A stretch of DNA of 64,000 nt. Origin: Anthoceros angustus. Lineage: Eukaryota > Streptophyta > Anthocerotopsida > Anthocerotales > Anthocerotaceae. A model generated the notes under the pieces. The model ran no database searches and was not told the DNA's origin. It saw only the letters and a list, made by a program, of their open reading frames with translations. Both the position numbers and the translations under genes were made by a program. Location of the stretch: the NCBI GenBank assembly GCA_010909165.1, contig MU008177.1, forward strand, positions 992,001-1,056,000. The letters are read 5' to 3'. This document shows positions 30,548 through 41,716 of the stretch, piece after piece (within the stretch, counting starts at the first letter, position 1; each line of letters begins with the position of its first letter).

Positions 30548-30689
30548 GCCTCAGGGACCGCTGCCTGACGATGGTGCAACAACAGGCGACATGAATGCGC
30601 TTGTGATGGGTACCAACAAACCACCCTAGTGCATGGTGGTCGTCGGGTACCACCAAACCACCCTAGAGCAGGGTGCTAGTCGGGCACAT

Positions 30690-31106
30690 TGTCGGGCAAG
30701 GGGACACTTCATGGTTGCCAAGTTTGGGTCACGAAAGTGACACACCTATGTCTAGCTAGCTCAAGGGCTTTGAAAAAACAGGTTGGGCATTGGCGCGGAC
30801 AGAAACACCCCTCAACGGGGTGGGGAAAACATCCAATCCTGCATTTCAGGATCTTGCAGTTAATCTATTTGTGAGTATCCACATGCTCAACCACAGTTGT
30901 CATTGCCTTCACTTCTTGACCCTATTTGCGACTCAACGCATCTGCAACCTTATTCTCTTTTCCAGGTTTAATTTTAGAGTCACATCATACATAGCTAGGA
31001 AATCCTGCTATCTAGCTTGTCTCGCGTTCAACTTCAATTGGTTGGAGAAGTATGTTGTACTGATATTATCAGTATAAAGCACAAAAGACCTTCCCAAGAG
31101 ATAGTG
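30690..31106 (-). pseudogene. Ty3/gypsy RNase H end and LTR sliver, copy 1
   Basis: The complement encodes remains of a gypsy RNase H and tether: LYTDN, TYFSNQLKLNARQARW, FLAMYDVTLK and NKVADALSRK. Next to it at 30805-30830 is a sliver (CCTCAACGGGGTGGGGAAAA) that also ends the LTR region at 42710. The same joined pair recurs at 33008, 34920 and 36424, so the fusion predates the duplications here. Confidence 0.7.
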
Positions 31107-31160
31107 TCATCCATGTCACCACATCCTTTGTGCCATGCTGTCAAAACCTGGCGTGCATCT
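31107..31160 (-). other. 54-bp PPR sliver inside gypsy pol
   Basis: Matches the PPR triplet segment encoding EDARQVF.S.AxKDVVTW, with the same phrasing seen in loci A to C. It replaces about 30 bases of gypsy sequence present in the homologous copies at 33310 and 36725. The right border shares TTCC with both partners. Confidence 0.8.
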
Positions 31161-32214
31161 TCCTTTTCCTTCTCATAGGTGGGATACTTCATCTCATAAG
31201 GATGCAACTTCCTTGACTCAAAAGCTAACGGCTTTTGGTCACGCATCAAAACTCCACCTATAGCCAGAGGCATCACAATACACTTCTACATCTTTCTTGG
31301 GGTCATACATTCCCAACACCGGAGTAGTACTCAACTTCTCTTTCAAGTATTCAAAGGCTGCTTGACAATCAGCATCCCACTTCCAAGCTTTTGATGTCTT
31401 CAAGAGGTTAGTTATGGGGGCTGCTATCTTAGCAAACATATGTACAAACCTCCCTATACACAGAAGCCAAACCCATAAAGCTCCATACCTCATGAATGTT
31501 TTAAGGGGGCTGTCAATCTTGAATGGCTTTAACTTTATCAAGATCCATCCTGATGCCCTCGGCAAAGACAATAAAACATATTTGCAAGGAACAAAGAATT
31601 CTCTCTTAGCTTTTGTAACACTTCTCTTAAGTGTTCAGCATGTTCCTCCAAGGTATGGCTAAAGATCAAAATGTCATCCAAATAAATTATTGTCATCCAG
31701 ATAGATTACAACACACTTGTCCACCAGATCTATGAATATAGTATTCATAAGTGTTTGAAATGTGGCAGGTGCATTAGTAAGTCCAAATGGCATGACTAGA
31801 AATTCAAAAGCCCCATACAGTCCTACATGTTTTGTACTCATGCCCCTCGAATCCCGATCCGATAGTACCGCCATCGATCCACGGTGAAATACTTGGCACC
31901 CTTCAACTGTCAAACATATCATCCATTCTAGGCAAAGGATATGCATTCTTGATTGTAATCGATTCAGCTCGTAATCCGGACACAATCGAGTCCTCCATTC
32001 TTTTGGCGTGAACAATACAGCGCACCAAAAGGAGACTTAGAAACTCGACATATCCCTTTGCCAGGTTGGATAGTTGTCGCTTGAGCTCTTGCAACTCATC
32101 CAATGACAATCTATACGGTGCTCTTGAAGGCGTACTCGGCTTCAATTCAATCTCATGATCTACTACTGCGAGGCGGCAATGGTGGCAACTCATCCGGCAT
32201 CAAATCCTTGAACT
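31161..32214 (-). pseudogene. Ty3/gypsy reverse transcriptase and RNase H, copy 1
   Basis: Complement encodes, from right to left, RT remains ([19 protein letters not shown].., [34 protein letters not shown] with the catalytic Asp pair at about 31695). These are followed by the RNase H domain (FAKIAAPITNLLKTSKAWKW, EYLKEKLSTTPVLGMYDPKK, DVEVYCDAS). RT-RNase H order without an upstream integrase is typical of Ty3/gypsy. Many CTG/CAG sites are reduced to CG relative to the copy at 32215-32754, and the frame is broken in several places. Confidence 0.83.
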
Positions 32215-32754
32215 CATCCGATAGATTACAACACACTTGTCCACCAGATCTATGAATATAGTATTCATAAGTGTTTGAAATGTGGCAGGTGCATTAGTAA
32301 GTCCAAATGGCATGACTAGAAATTCAAAAGCCCCATACCTGGTCCTACAAGCTGTTTTGTACTCATGCCCCTCAGCAATCCTGATCTGATAGTACCCTGC
32401 CATTAGATCCATCTTGGTGAAATACTTGGCACCCTTCAACATGTCAAACATATCATCCATTCTCGGCAAAGGATATGCATTCTTGATTGTAATCTGATTC
32501 AAAGCTCTGTAATCTAGACACAATCTGAGTCCTCCATTCTTTTTGCGCGTGAACAATACAGGCGCACCAAAAGGAGACTTAGAAACTCTGACATATCCCT
32601 TTGCCAGGTTGGATAGTTGTCGCTTGAGCTCTTGCAACTCATCCAATGACAATCTATACGGTGCTCTTGAAGGAGGCGTACTCCATGGCTTCAATTCAAT
32701 CTCATGATCTACTACTCTGCGAGACGGCAACGGTGGCAACTCATCTGGCACCAA
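32215..32754 (-). pseudogene. Ty3/gypsy reverse transcriptase, best-preserved fragment
   Basis: A clean 184-residue frame with [20 protein letters not shown], a [20 protein letters not shown] box, [30 protein letters not shown] (motif A, catalytic Asp) and [15 protein letters not shown] (motif B). The frame ends [16 protein letters not shown] instead of continuing to the YLDD box. At about 32215 the sequence jumps to a different part of the same element (GAACTCATCCGATAG). The CTG and CAG sites are intact here, so this copy serves as the reference for the altered copies. Confidence 0.88.
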
Positions 32755-32850
32755 ATCCTTCTTAGCTGTACACAGTTTAGCACAGTGTAAAACAGAGACT
32801 GAGATAGCAGTCTGTGCCAGAGATTCCAGGGCTCCAACGGCCTCAAGCTT
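32749..32850 (-). other. About 90-bp PPR N-terminal sliver inside gypsy
   Basis: Matches the PPR segment encoding [20 protein letters not shown] (as at 51815-51900). The left join falls in CCAAATCCTT, which is present in both the gypsy copy (37743) and the PPR genes. The right join is near AAGCTT at 32850. Confidence 0.85.
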
Positions 32851-33708
32851 CGGCTAACACTAGCACAACTCACCTTGTGCTTCTTGGATATCTCAATAGT
32901 GCGAGACTTAACATCCATATACACTTCATGGTTGCCAAGTTGGGTCACGAAAGTGACACACCATGTCTAGCTAGCTCAAGGGCTTTGAAAAACAGGTTGG
33001 GCATTGGCGCGGAAACACCCTCAACGGGGTGGGAAAACATCCAATCCTGCATTTCAGGATCTTGCAGTTAATCTATTTGTGAGTATCCACATGCTCAACC
33101 ACAGTTGTCATTGCCTTCACTTCTTGACCCTATTTGCGACTCAACGCATCTGCAACCTTATTCTCTTTCCAGGTTTAATTTTAGAGTCACATCATACATA
33201 GCTAGGAAAATCCGCCATCTAGCTTGTCTCGCGTTCAACTTCAATTGGTTGGAGAAGTATGTTATCTTGATATTATCGATAAAGCAAAGACCTACCCAAG
33301 AGATAGTGTCTCCAAGCCTTTAGGCGGTGGATGGCGTCATTTCCTTGCCATGCTTCAACTTGCAGCTTTACTCCATGCAATTCGCCCAGAAATTGCAGAG
33401 TCCCTTTAGCTTGCTTGATTCCATATGGCGTGGAAGTTACAGTCCATTCAAGACCAAGTTCTCTTGCCTTACTAGGAGTTATAAAATTGTGGGTGGTTGC
33501 AGAATCCAACAACAACTCTACATCCAAGCCATTCATCTTCCCACATATATACATGAGGTCTCCACCTTTCCTCATTATAGTGTCATCCTTGACACTAGAT
33601 GACTCACCACATGTCTTCACAACATGTGGGCCACGTCACACAGGCTCCTCGGGAAGTTCTTGATCCCGGCTCTTGGAGCAGTGGATTGGCAGCAACCAAA
33701 TTCAAGTT
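32850..33708 (-). pseudogene. Ty3/gypsy fragment with aspartic protease
   Basis: A 115-residue frame (33273-33620) contains ICGKMNGLDVELLLDSATTH and NFITPSKARELGLEW, the retropepsin-type active-site region of gypsy Pol with DSA in place of the usual DSG. Left of it lies another copy of the RNase H end (32930-33300). Right of it is a gag C-terminal segment up to about 33708, shared with 41716-41765. The segment stops where PPR-D sequence begins. Confidence 0.7.
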
Positions 33709-34663
33709 GGGAGGAATGCCACTGTGCAACATCACAGTGCACTTTTCTGCCAGATTCCAAGTCGGCGGCAAATGCACAAGCTTGAAGGGCAGCTACAAAA
33801 GACGTGAGCATCCGCCTTCACTCCTGACCTACGCATCTCATGGTACAGTTGTATGGCCTCATTAGGTTTCCCATGCTTAGCATGCAGAGATTATGGAAGA
33901 CCACATGAAGGCATCTGGTTTGCCCACCCTGGTGAACACATCCATGGCCTCCTCTAGCCTACCTCCACATGCATACATGCGCAAGATATGGTTCCCCAAG
34001 TATGCATTCGACTGGTACCCAAGTCTGACAGTGAGATCATGAACTCGTCGCCCCACAACCACATCCTTCTTAGCTGTGCACAGTTTAAGCACAGTGTAAA
34101 ACAGAGACTGAGATATAGCGAAATCTGTGTCCGCCAGAGACTCCAGGGCACCAACGGCCTCAGAAAGCTTCCCCTGATGACATAGCATGCTCACGGTTCC
34201 AGCCGTCACGACGCCCATTCTCGATCGTGCACGTCTCCTAGGTTCAGGTTTATCGAGAGAGCTAGATTGGGAAGGAGAGGCACCATGACCCATCTGCACG
34301 TCCAAAGCAACAAGCTGCTCATCAAGCCAGGCTTGCGCGAGCATGCTGTTTAACCACAGGACCTCGCCGGACCCCTTCCGCCGGAAGTCAGGCGAACGGG
34401 AGCCCTTCTGATCTCGTTTGTTATCCCACCACACGGTAGGGTCCAGAAACAATTGTCGCCACAAGTGCTCCTGACGGGTACCTAACCAGGAAAATCCGCC
34501 ACCGCCAGCAGATTTCGTCAGTAGAAATGCTTTTACTGCACCTGAAGGCTAGCGATTCATTCCCTGAGGTGAGATAAGCGGGAGCTCCTCGCAGAGTCCC
34601 TCGAGACACACCAATTGCAATTTGTTGGGTGCACAACGGGTCCGGTTGCCATACCGTGGCCAT
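33709..34663 (-). pseudogene. PPR-D: 5' fragment of a PPR:PDF gene
   Basis: Starts at ATG 34663 (MATVWQPDPLCTQQIAIGV) and is closely similar to the first third of PPR-C, including the PDF motif (DPTVWWDNKRDQKGSRSPDF) and leading PPRs to SGRKVHCDV. It has no triplet array, E or DYW part, because gypsy sequence begins at 33708. The duplication includes about 250 bases of upstream sequence and the adjoining gypsy fragment, so a larger segment was copied. Confidence 0.85.
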
Positions 34664-34819
34664 GCCTCAGGGACCGCTGCCTGACGATGGTGCAACAACA
34701 GGCGACATGAATGCGCTTGTGATGGGTACCAACAAACCACCCTAGTGCATGGTGGTCGTCGGGTACCACCAAACCACCCTAGAGCAGGGTGCTAGTCGGG
34801 CACATTGTCGGGCAAGGGG

Positions 34820-35709
34820 ACACTTCATGGTTGCCAAGTTTGGGTCACGAAAGTGACACACCTATGTCTAGCTAGCTCAAGGGCTTTGAAAAACAGGTTG
34901 GGCATTGGCGCGGAAACACCCTCAACGGGGTGGGAAAACATCCAATCCTGCATTTCAGGATCTTGCAGTTAATCTATTTGTGAGTATCCACATGCTCAAC
35001 CACAGTTGTCATTGCCTTCACTTCTTGACCCTGTTTGCGACTCAACGCATCTGCAACCTTATTCTCTTTTCCAGGTTTATATTTTAGAGTCACATCATAC
35101 ATAGCTAGGAAAATCCTGCTATCTAGCTTGTCTCGCGTTCAACTTCAATTGGTTGGAGAAGTATGTTGTACTGATATTATCAGTATACAGCACAAAAGAC
35201 CTACCCAAGAGATAGTGTCTCCAAGCCTTTAGACAGTGGATGACGTCATTTCCTTCTCATAGGTGGGATACTTCATCTCATAAGGATGCAACTTCCTTGA
35301 CTCAAAAGCTAACGGCTTTTGGTCCTGCATCAAAACTCCACCTATAGCCATGTCTGAGGCATCACAATACACTTCTACATCTTTCTTGGGGTCATACATT
35401 CCCAACACCGGAGTAGTACTCAACTTCTCTTTCAAGTATTCAAAGGCTTGACAATCGACATCCCACTTCCAAGCTTTTGATGTCTTCAAGAGGTTAGTTA
35501 TGGGGCTGCTATCTTAGCAAACATATGTACAAACCTCCATACGAAGCCAAACCCATAAAGCTCATACCTCATGAATGTTAAGGGGCCAATCTTGAATGGC
35601 TTTAACTTTATCGGGATCCATCACGATGCCCTCGGCAAAGACAATAAAACATATTTGCCAAGAACAAAGAATTCTCTCTTAGCTTTTGTAACACTTCTCT
35701 TAAGGCCGT
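34820..35709 (-). pseudogene. Ty3/gypsy fragment, copy 3
   Basis: RNase H end plus LTR sliver (34823-35240), then the RNase H domain (35229-35489: WKWDVDCQAFEYLKEKLST, DPKKDVEVYCDASDMAIGGV, PLAFESRKLHPYEMKYPTYE). No intact frame. Confidence 0.75.
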
Positions 35710-36415
35710 GATAAACTTGTGGAGTTTGTCCGCTCATGCATCTCTGGACATTGCAAGACAATAGAGCTAAACTCACTCACATACTCCCGCAAAGTTCCGG
35801 TATGCTTGACATTGTCGAGCATCCTTCGCTCCTCATGCATTAGCGGGTTGGAAACGGAGTTGCAGCGCTTGCTTGAAGTCTGCCCATGTGAAGATTATGG
35901 CTCTGCGATTGCCTTGCCTTACGCTCTCAACGTAAGTCCTCCACCAAGTAAGAGCATAATCCTCTAAGAAATTCGTGACGTGCTTGTACTCATCTTGCGG
36001 CACTGCATGATTCGAGGTACGCTTCCAAAGAGAAAACCAAGGCGATTTTCTACGCCACGCCGCCTTTTATAAGTCTTTGGGGCTGTGCTCGGCCTCAACT
36101 TCTTAGACTTTTGGCGGTGCTCTCGAGCTCGAGCTCCACTTCTTTGGGCTCTTCTTCAACGAGCTTTACCGCCTTTCATCTCCTGATCCATGGCATCAAG
36201 TCTCCTCACGATCTTTGGGAGCTGGTCCTCTATCGTGGTGCCGGTCCTCTGCTCCAAGTTCCTTCCTCCATTCTCACAACTTGCGGACTACTTTGTGGCT
36301 CTTCCACGGCTTGATAGCGGGGCCTTATCCTTCGTATCCTTTCCACTCTACTTGGCTCGGGATCGCCATCTCCACTAGCGTACTAGTCAAGATGCTTCAA
36401 CCTATGCTCGATACA
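35710..36415 (-). pseudogene. Ty3/gypsy gag region, altered copy
   Basis: The complement holds remains of a gypsy gag: TGTLREYVSEF, LQCPEMH, WADFKQALQLRFQPAN and VESVRQGN-like phrasing. It is followed to the right by a Ser/Leu/Glu-rich segment encoded near 36110-36400. It is homologous to 41990-42690, which lies directly next to an LTR. The frame is broken throughout by small deletions. Confidence 0.6.
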
Positions 36416-37770
36416 AGTAACACCCCTCAACGGGGTGGGAAAACATCCAATCCTGCATTTCAGGATCTTGCAGTTAATCTATTTGTGAGTATCCACATGC
36501 TCAACCACAGTTGTCATTGCCTTCACTTCTTGACCCTATTTGCGACTCAACGCATCTGCAACCTTATTCTCTTTTCCAGGTTTAATTTTAGAGTCACATC
36601 ATACATAGCTAGGAAATCCTGCTATCTAGCTTGTCTCGCGTTCAACTTCAATTGGTTGGAGAAGTATGTTGTACTGATATTATCGATAAAGCAAGACCTA
36701 CCAAGAGATAGTGTCTCCAAGCCTTTAGGCGGTGGATGGCGTCATTTCCTTCTCATAGGTGGGATACTTCATCTCATAAGGATGCAACTTCCTTGACTCA
36801 AAAGCTAACGGCTTTTGGTCACGCATCAAAACTCCACCTATAGCCATGTCGAGGCATCACAATACACTTCTACATCTTTCTTGGGGTCATACATTCCCAA
36901 CAGGAGTAGTACTCAACTTCTCTTTCAAGTATTCAAAGGCTTGACAATCGACATCCCACTTCCAAGCTTTTGATGTCTTCAAGAGGTTAGTTATGGGGCT
37001 GCTATCTTAGCAAACATATGTACAAACCTCCATACGAAGCCAAACCCATAAAGCTCATACCTCATGAATGTTAAGGGGCCAATCTTGAATGGCTTTAACT
37101 TTATCGGGATCCATCACGATGCCCTCGGCAAAGACAATAAAACATATTTGCCAAGAACAAAGAATTCTCTCTTAGCTTTTGTAACACTTCTCTTAAGTGT
37201 TGACATGTTCCTCAAGGTATGGCTAAAGATCAAAATGTCATCCATGATAGATTACAACACACTTGTCCACGGATCTATGAATATAGTATTCATAAGTGTT
37301 TGAAATGTGGCGGTGCATTAGTAAGTCCAAATGGCATGAATTCAAAAGCCCCATACGGTCCTACAAATTTGTACTCATGCCCCTCGGCAATCACGATCGA
37401 TAGTACGCCATCGATCCACGGTGAAATACTTGGCACCCTTCAACTGTCAAACATATCATCCATTCTAGGCAAAGGATATGCATTCTTGATTGTAATCGAT
37501 TCAAAAGCTCGTAATCCGGACACAATCGAGTCCTCCATTCTTTTTTGGCGTGAACAATACGGCGCACCAAAGGAGACTTAGAAACTCGACATATCCCTTT
37601 GCCAGCGGGTTGGATAGTTGTCGCTTGAGCTCTTGCAACTCATCCTGACAATCTATCGGTGCTCTTGAAGGCGTACTCACGGCTTCAAGTCAATCTCATG
37701 ATCTACTACTCTGCGAGGCAATGGTGGCAACTCATCGGCATCAAATCCTTGAACTCATCCGATAGCTTGT
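36416..37770 (-). pseudogene. Ty3/gypsy RNase H and RT fragment, copy 4
   Basis: LTR sliver and RNase H end (36416-36740), RNase H domain (36750-37000) and RT (37200-37740) in pol order. Compared with 32215-32754, nearly every CAG and CTG in the RT part is CG (for example GGCGGTGCATT at 37310 against GGCAGGTGCATT at 32292). No open reading. Confidence 0.75.
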
Positions 37771-37839
37771 ACTTCTTTTGGGATGTCTTTCACCTCTGTG
37801 GAATCTTCTTCTAGACCATCCTCTAGTCCTTGGAGTACA

Positions 37840-38095
37840 ACTAAGTATAGCTCCTTCACGGCCTCCCCTTGGGCTTCTGAGCAACAAGTGCTCTCAAGGC
37901 ATAGCCCAAGCATCAAGTGCTCTCAAGGTTGAGGCATCTTTAGCCAGGGCTAGGTCTCCTTTTATACTCAAGCCCTAGCTACAATCTTAGTAACTACTTA
38001 CTTAAGCTTTAAGCTATTATTTACTACCATACACTTCCTAGGGCTGCATGCTTAACATGCTCTTAATGTACTCTTCTAAACATGCCTCTGCATGG
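37840..38095 (-). repeat. Ty3/gypsy LTR fragment
   Basis: Matches 42945-43200. Shared features are CAACAAGTGCTCTCAAGGC, the CCTTTTATAC promoter-like box and CTAGGGCTGCATGCTTAAC. It joins RT sequence directly at about 38115. Confidence 0.65.
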
Positions 38096-38099
38096 AGCT

Positions 38100-38816
38100 T
38101 TCTTACCAAGCACTCAAGCCGACTTTGTACTCATGCCCCTCGGCAATCACGATCGATACCGCCATCGATCCACTTGGTGAAATACTTGGCACCCTTCAAC
38201 TGTCAAACATATCATCCATTCTAGGCAAAGGATATGCATTCTTGATTGTAATCGATTCAAAAGCTCGTAATCCGGACACAGTCCTCCATTCTTTTCTTGG
38301 CGTGAACAATACGGCGCACCAAAGGAGACTTAGAAACTCGACATATCCCTTTGCCCAGTTGGATAGTTGTCGCTTGAGCTCTTGCAACTCATCCTGACAA
38401 TCTATACGGTGCTCTTGAAGGGCGTACTCACGGCTTCAATTCAATCTCATGATCTACTACTGCGAGGCGGCAATGGTGGCAACTCATCCATCAAATCCTT
38501 GAACTCATCCGATAGCTTGTACTTCTTTTGGGATGTCTTTCACCTCTGGAATCTTCTTCTAGACCATCCTCTAGTCCTTGGAGTACAACTAAGTATAGCT
38601 CCTTCTTTTCCGAGATCCTTCTTAAGCTCTCTTTTGAATCTGTTTCGAATTTAGTAAGCTTGGGATTTGGCAAGTTGGGAATTTGACAAGCCAGGAATTT
38701 CGCAAGGCGGCGAGCGTCACTTACATGTTGCTTTTGGGGCACAAATCTTGTTAGCCCCAGGGAATTGACCCTCTTTACCTCCAATCTGGCCTTCCGTTTC
38801 TTAGTGAAGAATTGCC

Positions 38817-38818
<2 letters not shown>
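38100..38818 (-). pseudogene. Ty3/gypsy RT fragment, copy 5, and LTR end
   Basis: Second altered copy of the RT segment ending EIELKP (38100-38600), then LTR-related sequence to the LINE insertion point at 38818. Two further runs match 37770-37850 and 43250-43410. Confidence 0.65.
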
Positions 38819-38847
<29 letters not shown>

Positions 38848-38849
38848 TA
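38818..38849 (-). repeat. (TAAA)n 3' tail of the LINE
   Basis: Eight TTTA units on the plus strand, i.e. TAAA on the coding strand. The array lies between the left target-site copy and the LINE 3' UTR. Short A-rich microsatellite tails rather than poly(A) are typical of I-type and related LINEs. Confidence 0.85.
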
Positions 38850-38982
38850 GATCATTAGGCGTATGCAGCCGTGAGGCTATGACGCCTAAACAAGAATCAA
38901 GAACATGAATGAAGTGACATTTGGGAGAGCGTAAAAGCAAAGAAAGTAGATCAAACAAAGATCAGAAGACTAAATAGCTTTG

Positions 38983-39967
38983 TTAAGGAACCTGCACTAA
39001 AAGTAGTCGCCAATCAGCTTGAAGTAAGAGATAAGTTTCCTCCGAGTTTGGAAATCGAGGAGTTAGGCGCATATCATAGTAAGAGCCACGAAAAATCTGG
39101 TCCCACTTGTTATGTAGCCGAAATGAAGGATGTGTCATGGTTTCTTCTAAGACATACATTTCCGACAAAATGGGTTTCCAGCGATGTTGAATCGCCTGAA
39201 ATAAGCTCCAATAGCCATGTGCCCAGTCCGTAACTGGGTGAGAAAGGATGACACCTTACGATCATGAAGGCCAAGACGGTGTAACACTGACGCCGAGGGG
39301 CCACCAAGCACCACTCGCTTTAGCGCAAAACTTTTTAGTAGATGAGGCCCACTGTACATGCCACTCCTGCAAACTTGCCACATGAATCGCTTGACGCCTG
39401 GACACACAAGGTACATTTCAATCGGAAATTGGAAGAAGAGTCGCTTTTGAATATCCGCCACCTCATTGCCGACTACATTAGTATGGCCCGGAATCCAATG
39501 GAGGTTTAGGGAAACTTGAGGGTGAGCAAGAGAGAGGGCATGGAGAGCGGCCCGAGCCCGTATTGAGATAGCCTGGGAGAAGCGCGCTGATGTGTCAGTT
39601 AAAGACAAGATAGCTGCTTGGTTATCAATGAATATGTTAACTGAGCGAACCCCAGAGAGTGTGGCTAAAAGAGTAGGTAGGTATGAGATGCCTTAACCAC
39701 AGAAAGGAGTTCTGCCTCAAAAATCCCATAGTAAGTCTCTAAACCAAAAGACAATTGATGCACATGATCCCTGTTGAAATAGAAAAACCGCCTCCAAATT
39801 TTACCATCCATGAGGGAACCATCAGTGTAAATTGCAAGAGTATTAGGAGCCAGCAAATACTGAGAATGTGAGGCAATGGCTAACTCAGGAGATGGTAAAA
39901 TCACAGTGGTTGAGGGTAAAGACAGGGGGGAGCCCAAGGGGGAACAAGGCGAGGAAAATGGTCTCAA
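38983..39967 (-). pseudogene. LINE ORF2 C-terminus: RNase H and Cys motif
   Basis: The right-hand frame (39665-39967) reads LAIYTDGSLMDGKIWRRFFY and FEAELLSVVKASHTYLL (RNase H catalytic Asp and Glu). The next (39147-39608) reads TDTSARFSQAISIRARAALH and then WIPGHTNVVGNEVAD, with the His and last Asp of RNase H. A Cys-rich end follows (NPFCRKCM). All four catalytic residues can be placed, split over two frames. Confidence 0.8.
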
Positions 39968-41716
39968 TGGCGAGGGGTGGGCAAATCAGAACAAGTAGAG
40001 AGGAGCTTGGGAAAGGAGGGTGAGTTGGCTACGGTTAGCTTTGTAATACCGTTTTTTGTGGTTAGAAGCCGGTAGAAAGGCTCGGTGGATTGGGTGGGAA
40101 GGAGGGCAAGAGAGGTTACGGAGAAAAGAACGGAGAGAATGGCATTGAAGACGGATCTTAGTGGGCAGAAGGAAAGCTTCAAATTCAAGGGCCTTAGTGG
40201 AGGTGGTTCGGAACGCGCTAGTAATTGCCTTACAAGCAAGACGCTGAACCTGCTGAAGATGTTGAATATGCGTGCACCTGCCATTAAACCAAACACCGCA
40301 GCCATAATCGAGTTTAGGCAAAACAACAGCAATATATAGTTGTCGCAGGAGGTTAGCTTTGAGTCCCCAAACAGAGGTACCAAGAGAGATAATAGCTGAT
40401 AGAGTACACATAGCCGGTCAAGCATACATGGTGTTCCAAGTTAACTTGGAGTCTAAGTAAAAGCCCAAGAATTTGACACACTAGGAGTAATAAGGGAGCC
40501 ATCAAGAGAAAGAGTATACTCCTTAATATTTTCCTTGCGCTTGAGAGAAAAATGAATGAGCTCGAACTTGTTGAGATCAAACTCCACGAGGTGCGTGGAG
40601 GCCCACTTACTATGTAGCATAGCTTGAAGCTTTTTTGTGGATTTTTTGCACGAAAGAGCAGTGGCATATGCCCGTGTCATCAATCCAACCAGTGCTGCCG
40701 CCCATAGATTGAAGTTGAGAGATAAGGCCAGAGATGAAGAACAGAAAAAGAAGAGGAGAAATAGGCGAACCTTGTGGTAACCCCGCACAGACCGGCGCAA
40801 GAGTGTCACAACGGCCATCCAAACATAGTGAAGTTACACGTTGAGATAAAAAGTGAAAGACCCAATGAATCAGTGCAGTTGGAAGACCTTTCCTGCATAA
40901 AATAGATAGGAGGACCTGATGATTAACTGAGTCAAATGCACCCTTGATGTCCATAAGGAGAAGGGAAAGAACATGGCGTTGTCCCCAAGCCCTGCAAATA
41001 TCTTGTACTAGAAGAGTTGTTGCATCACTTGTACTCCCCGGCCGACCCCCCCAAGTGACCGTGGGGAAGAAGGCCAACATGAGTTTCAACCAAGAAAGAA
41101 AGTCGTGAGGCCATAAAACCCTCCAAAGCCTTGCCCAAGCAATTAAGAAGTGCAATAGGCGATAAGAACGTGGCGGTGAATGTTTAGCTTAACTTATGGA
41201 GAATGATGAAGTGACGCCACGCATGTGATGATAACCCAATATAGAGCACCCGAAAGATAGATAAATAAAAGCCTTTGAGGAGATCCCACTCTCTCTGGAG
41301 AAACCCCAGAAGAATAGTGTCTGGGCCCGCCGCCTTCCACGCCTTAGCACCAAAGATAGCCTTATGCACCTCGAGTAGGATCGCCACTGAATTGAGAGTT
41401 TGTCAAGGTGGTAGGGAGGGTACCGGATGAAGAGGGAAACAAAGCATCGGAGCGCACATTTGTCGACATGAGTGAACAAGTGACCCATCCCGTAAAGTAA
41501 AGGGGTGAAAGAAGGGAAGTTTAGTAGAACGATAAATCCTCCAAATATCTTGTACCGTAAGAGTTGTTGCATCACTTGTACTCCGGCCCGGCCGACCCCA
41601 AGTGACCGTGGGGAAGAAGGCCAACATGAGTTTCAACCAAGAAAGAAAGTCGTGAGGCCATAAAACCCTCCAAAGCCTTGCCCAAGCAATTAAGAAGTGC
41701 AATAGGCGATAAGAAC
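39968..41716 (-). pseudogene. LINE ORF2 reverse transcriptase, downstream copy
   Basis: The frame 40610-41155 shows RT motifs LLLMDIKGAFDSVNHQVLLS (motif A), AGLPQGSPISPLLFLFF (motif B) and GWIDDTG (motif C). The frames at 40453-40818 and 39986-40425 continue through FDLNKFELIHFSLKRK, LPKLDYGCGVWFNG, HIQHLQQVQRLACKAI and TTSTKALEFEAFLLPTKIRL. This last block is typical of LINEs that carry RNase H. Several frameshifts. At 41716 the sequence switches to gypsy gag in a shared ATAAGAAC. Confidence 0.82.

Noticed and set aside
39147-39967. The RNase H fragment as a host gene
   Set aside because: It lies in LINE order between RT and the (TAAA)n tail, with the LINE-type Cys motif after it.
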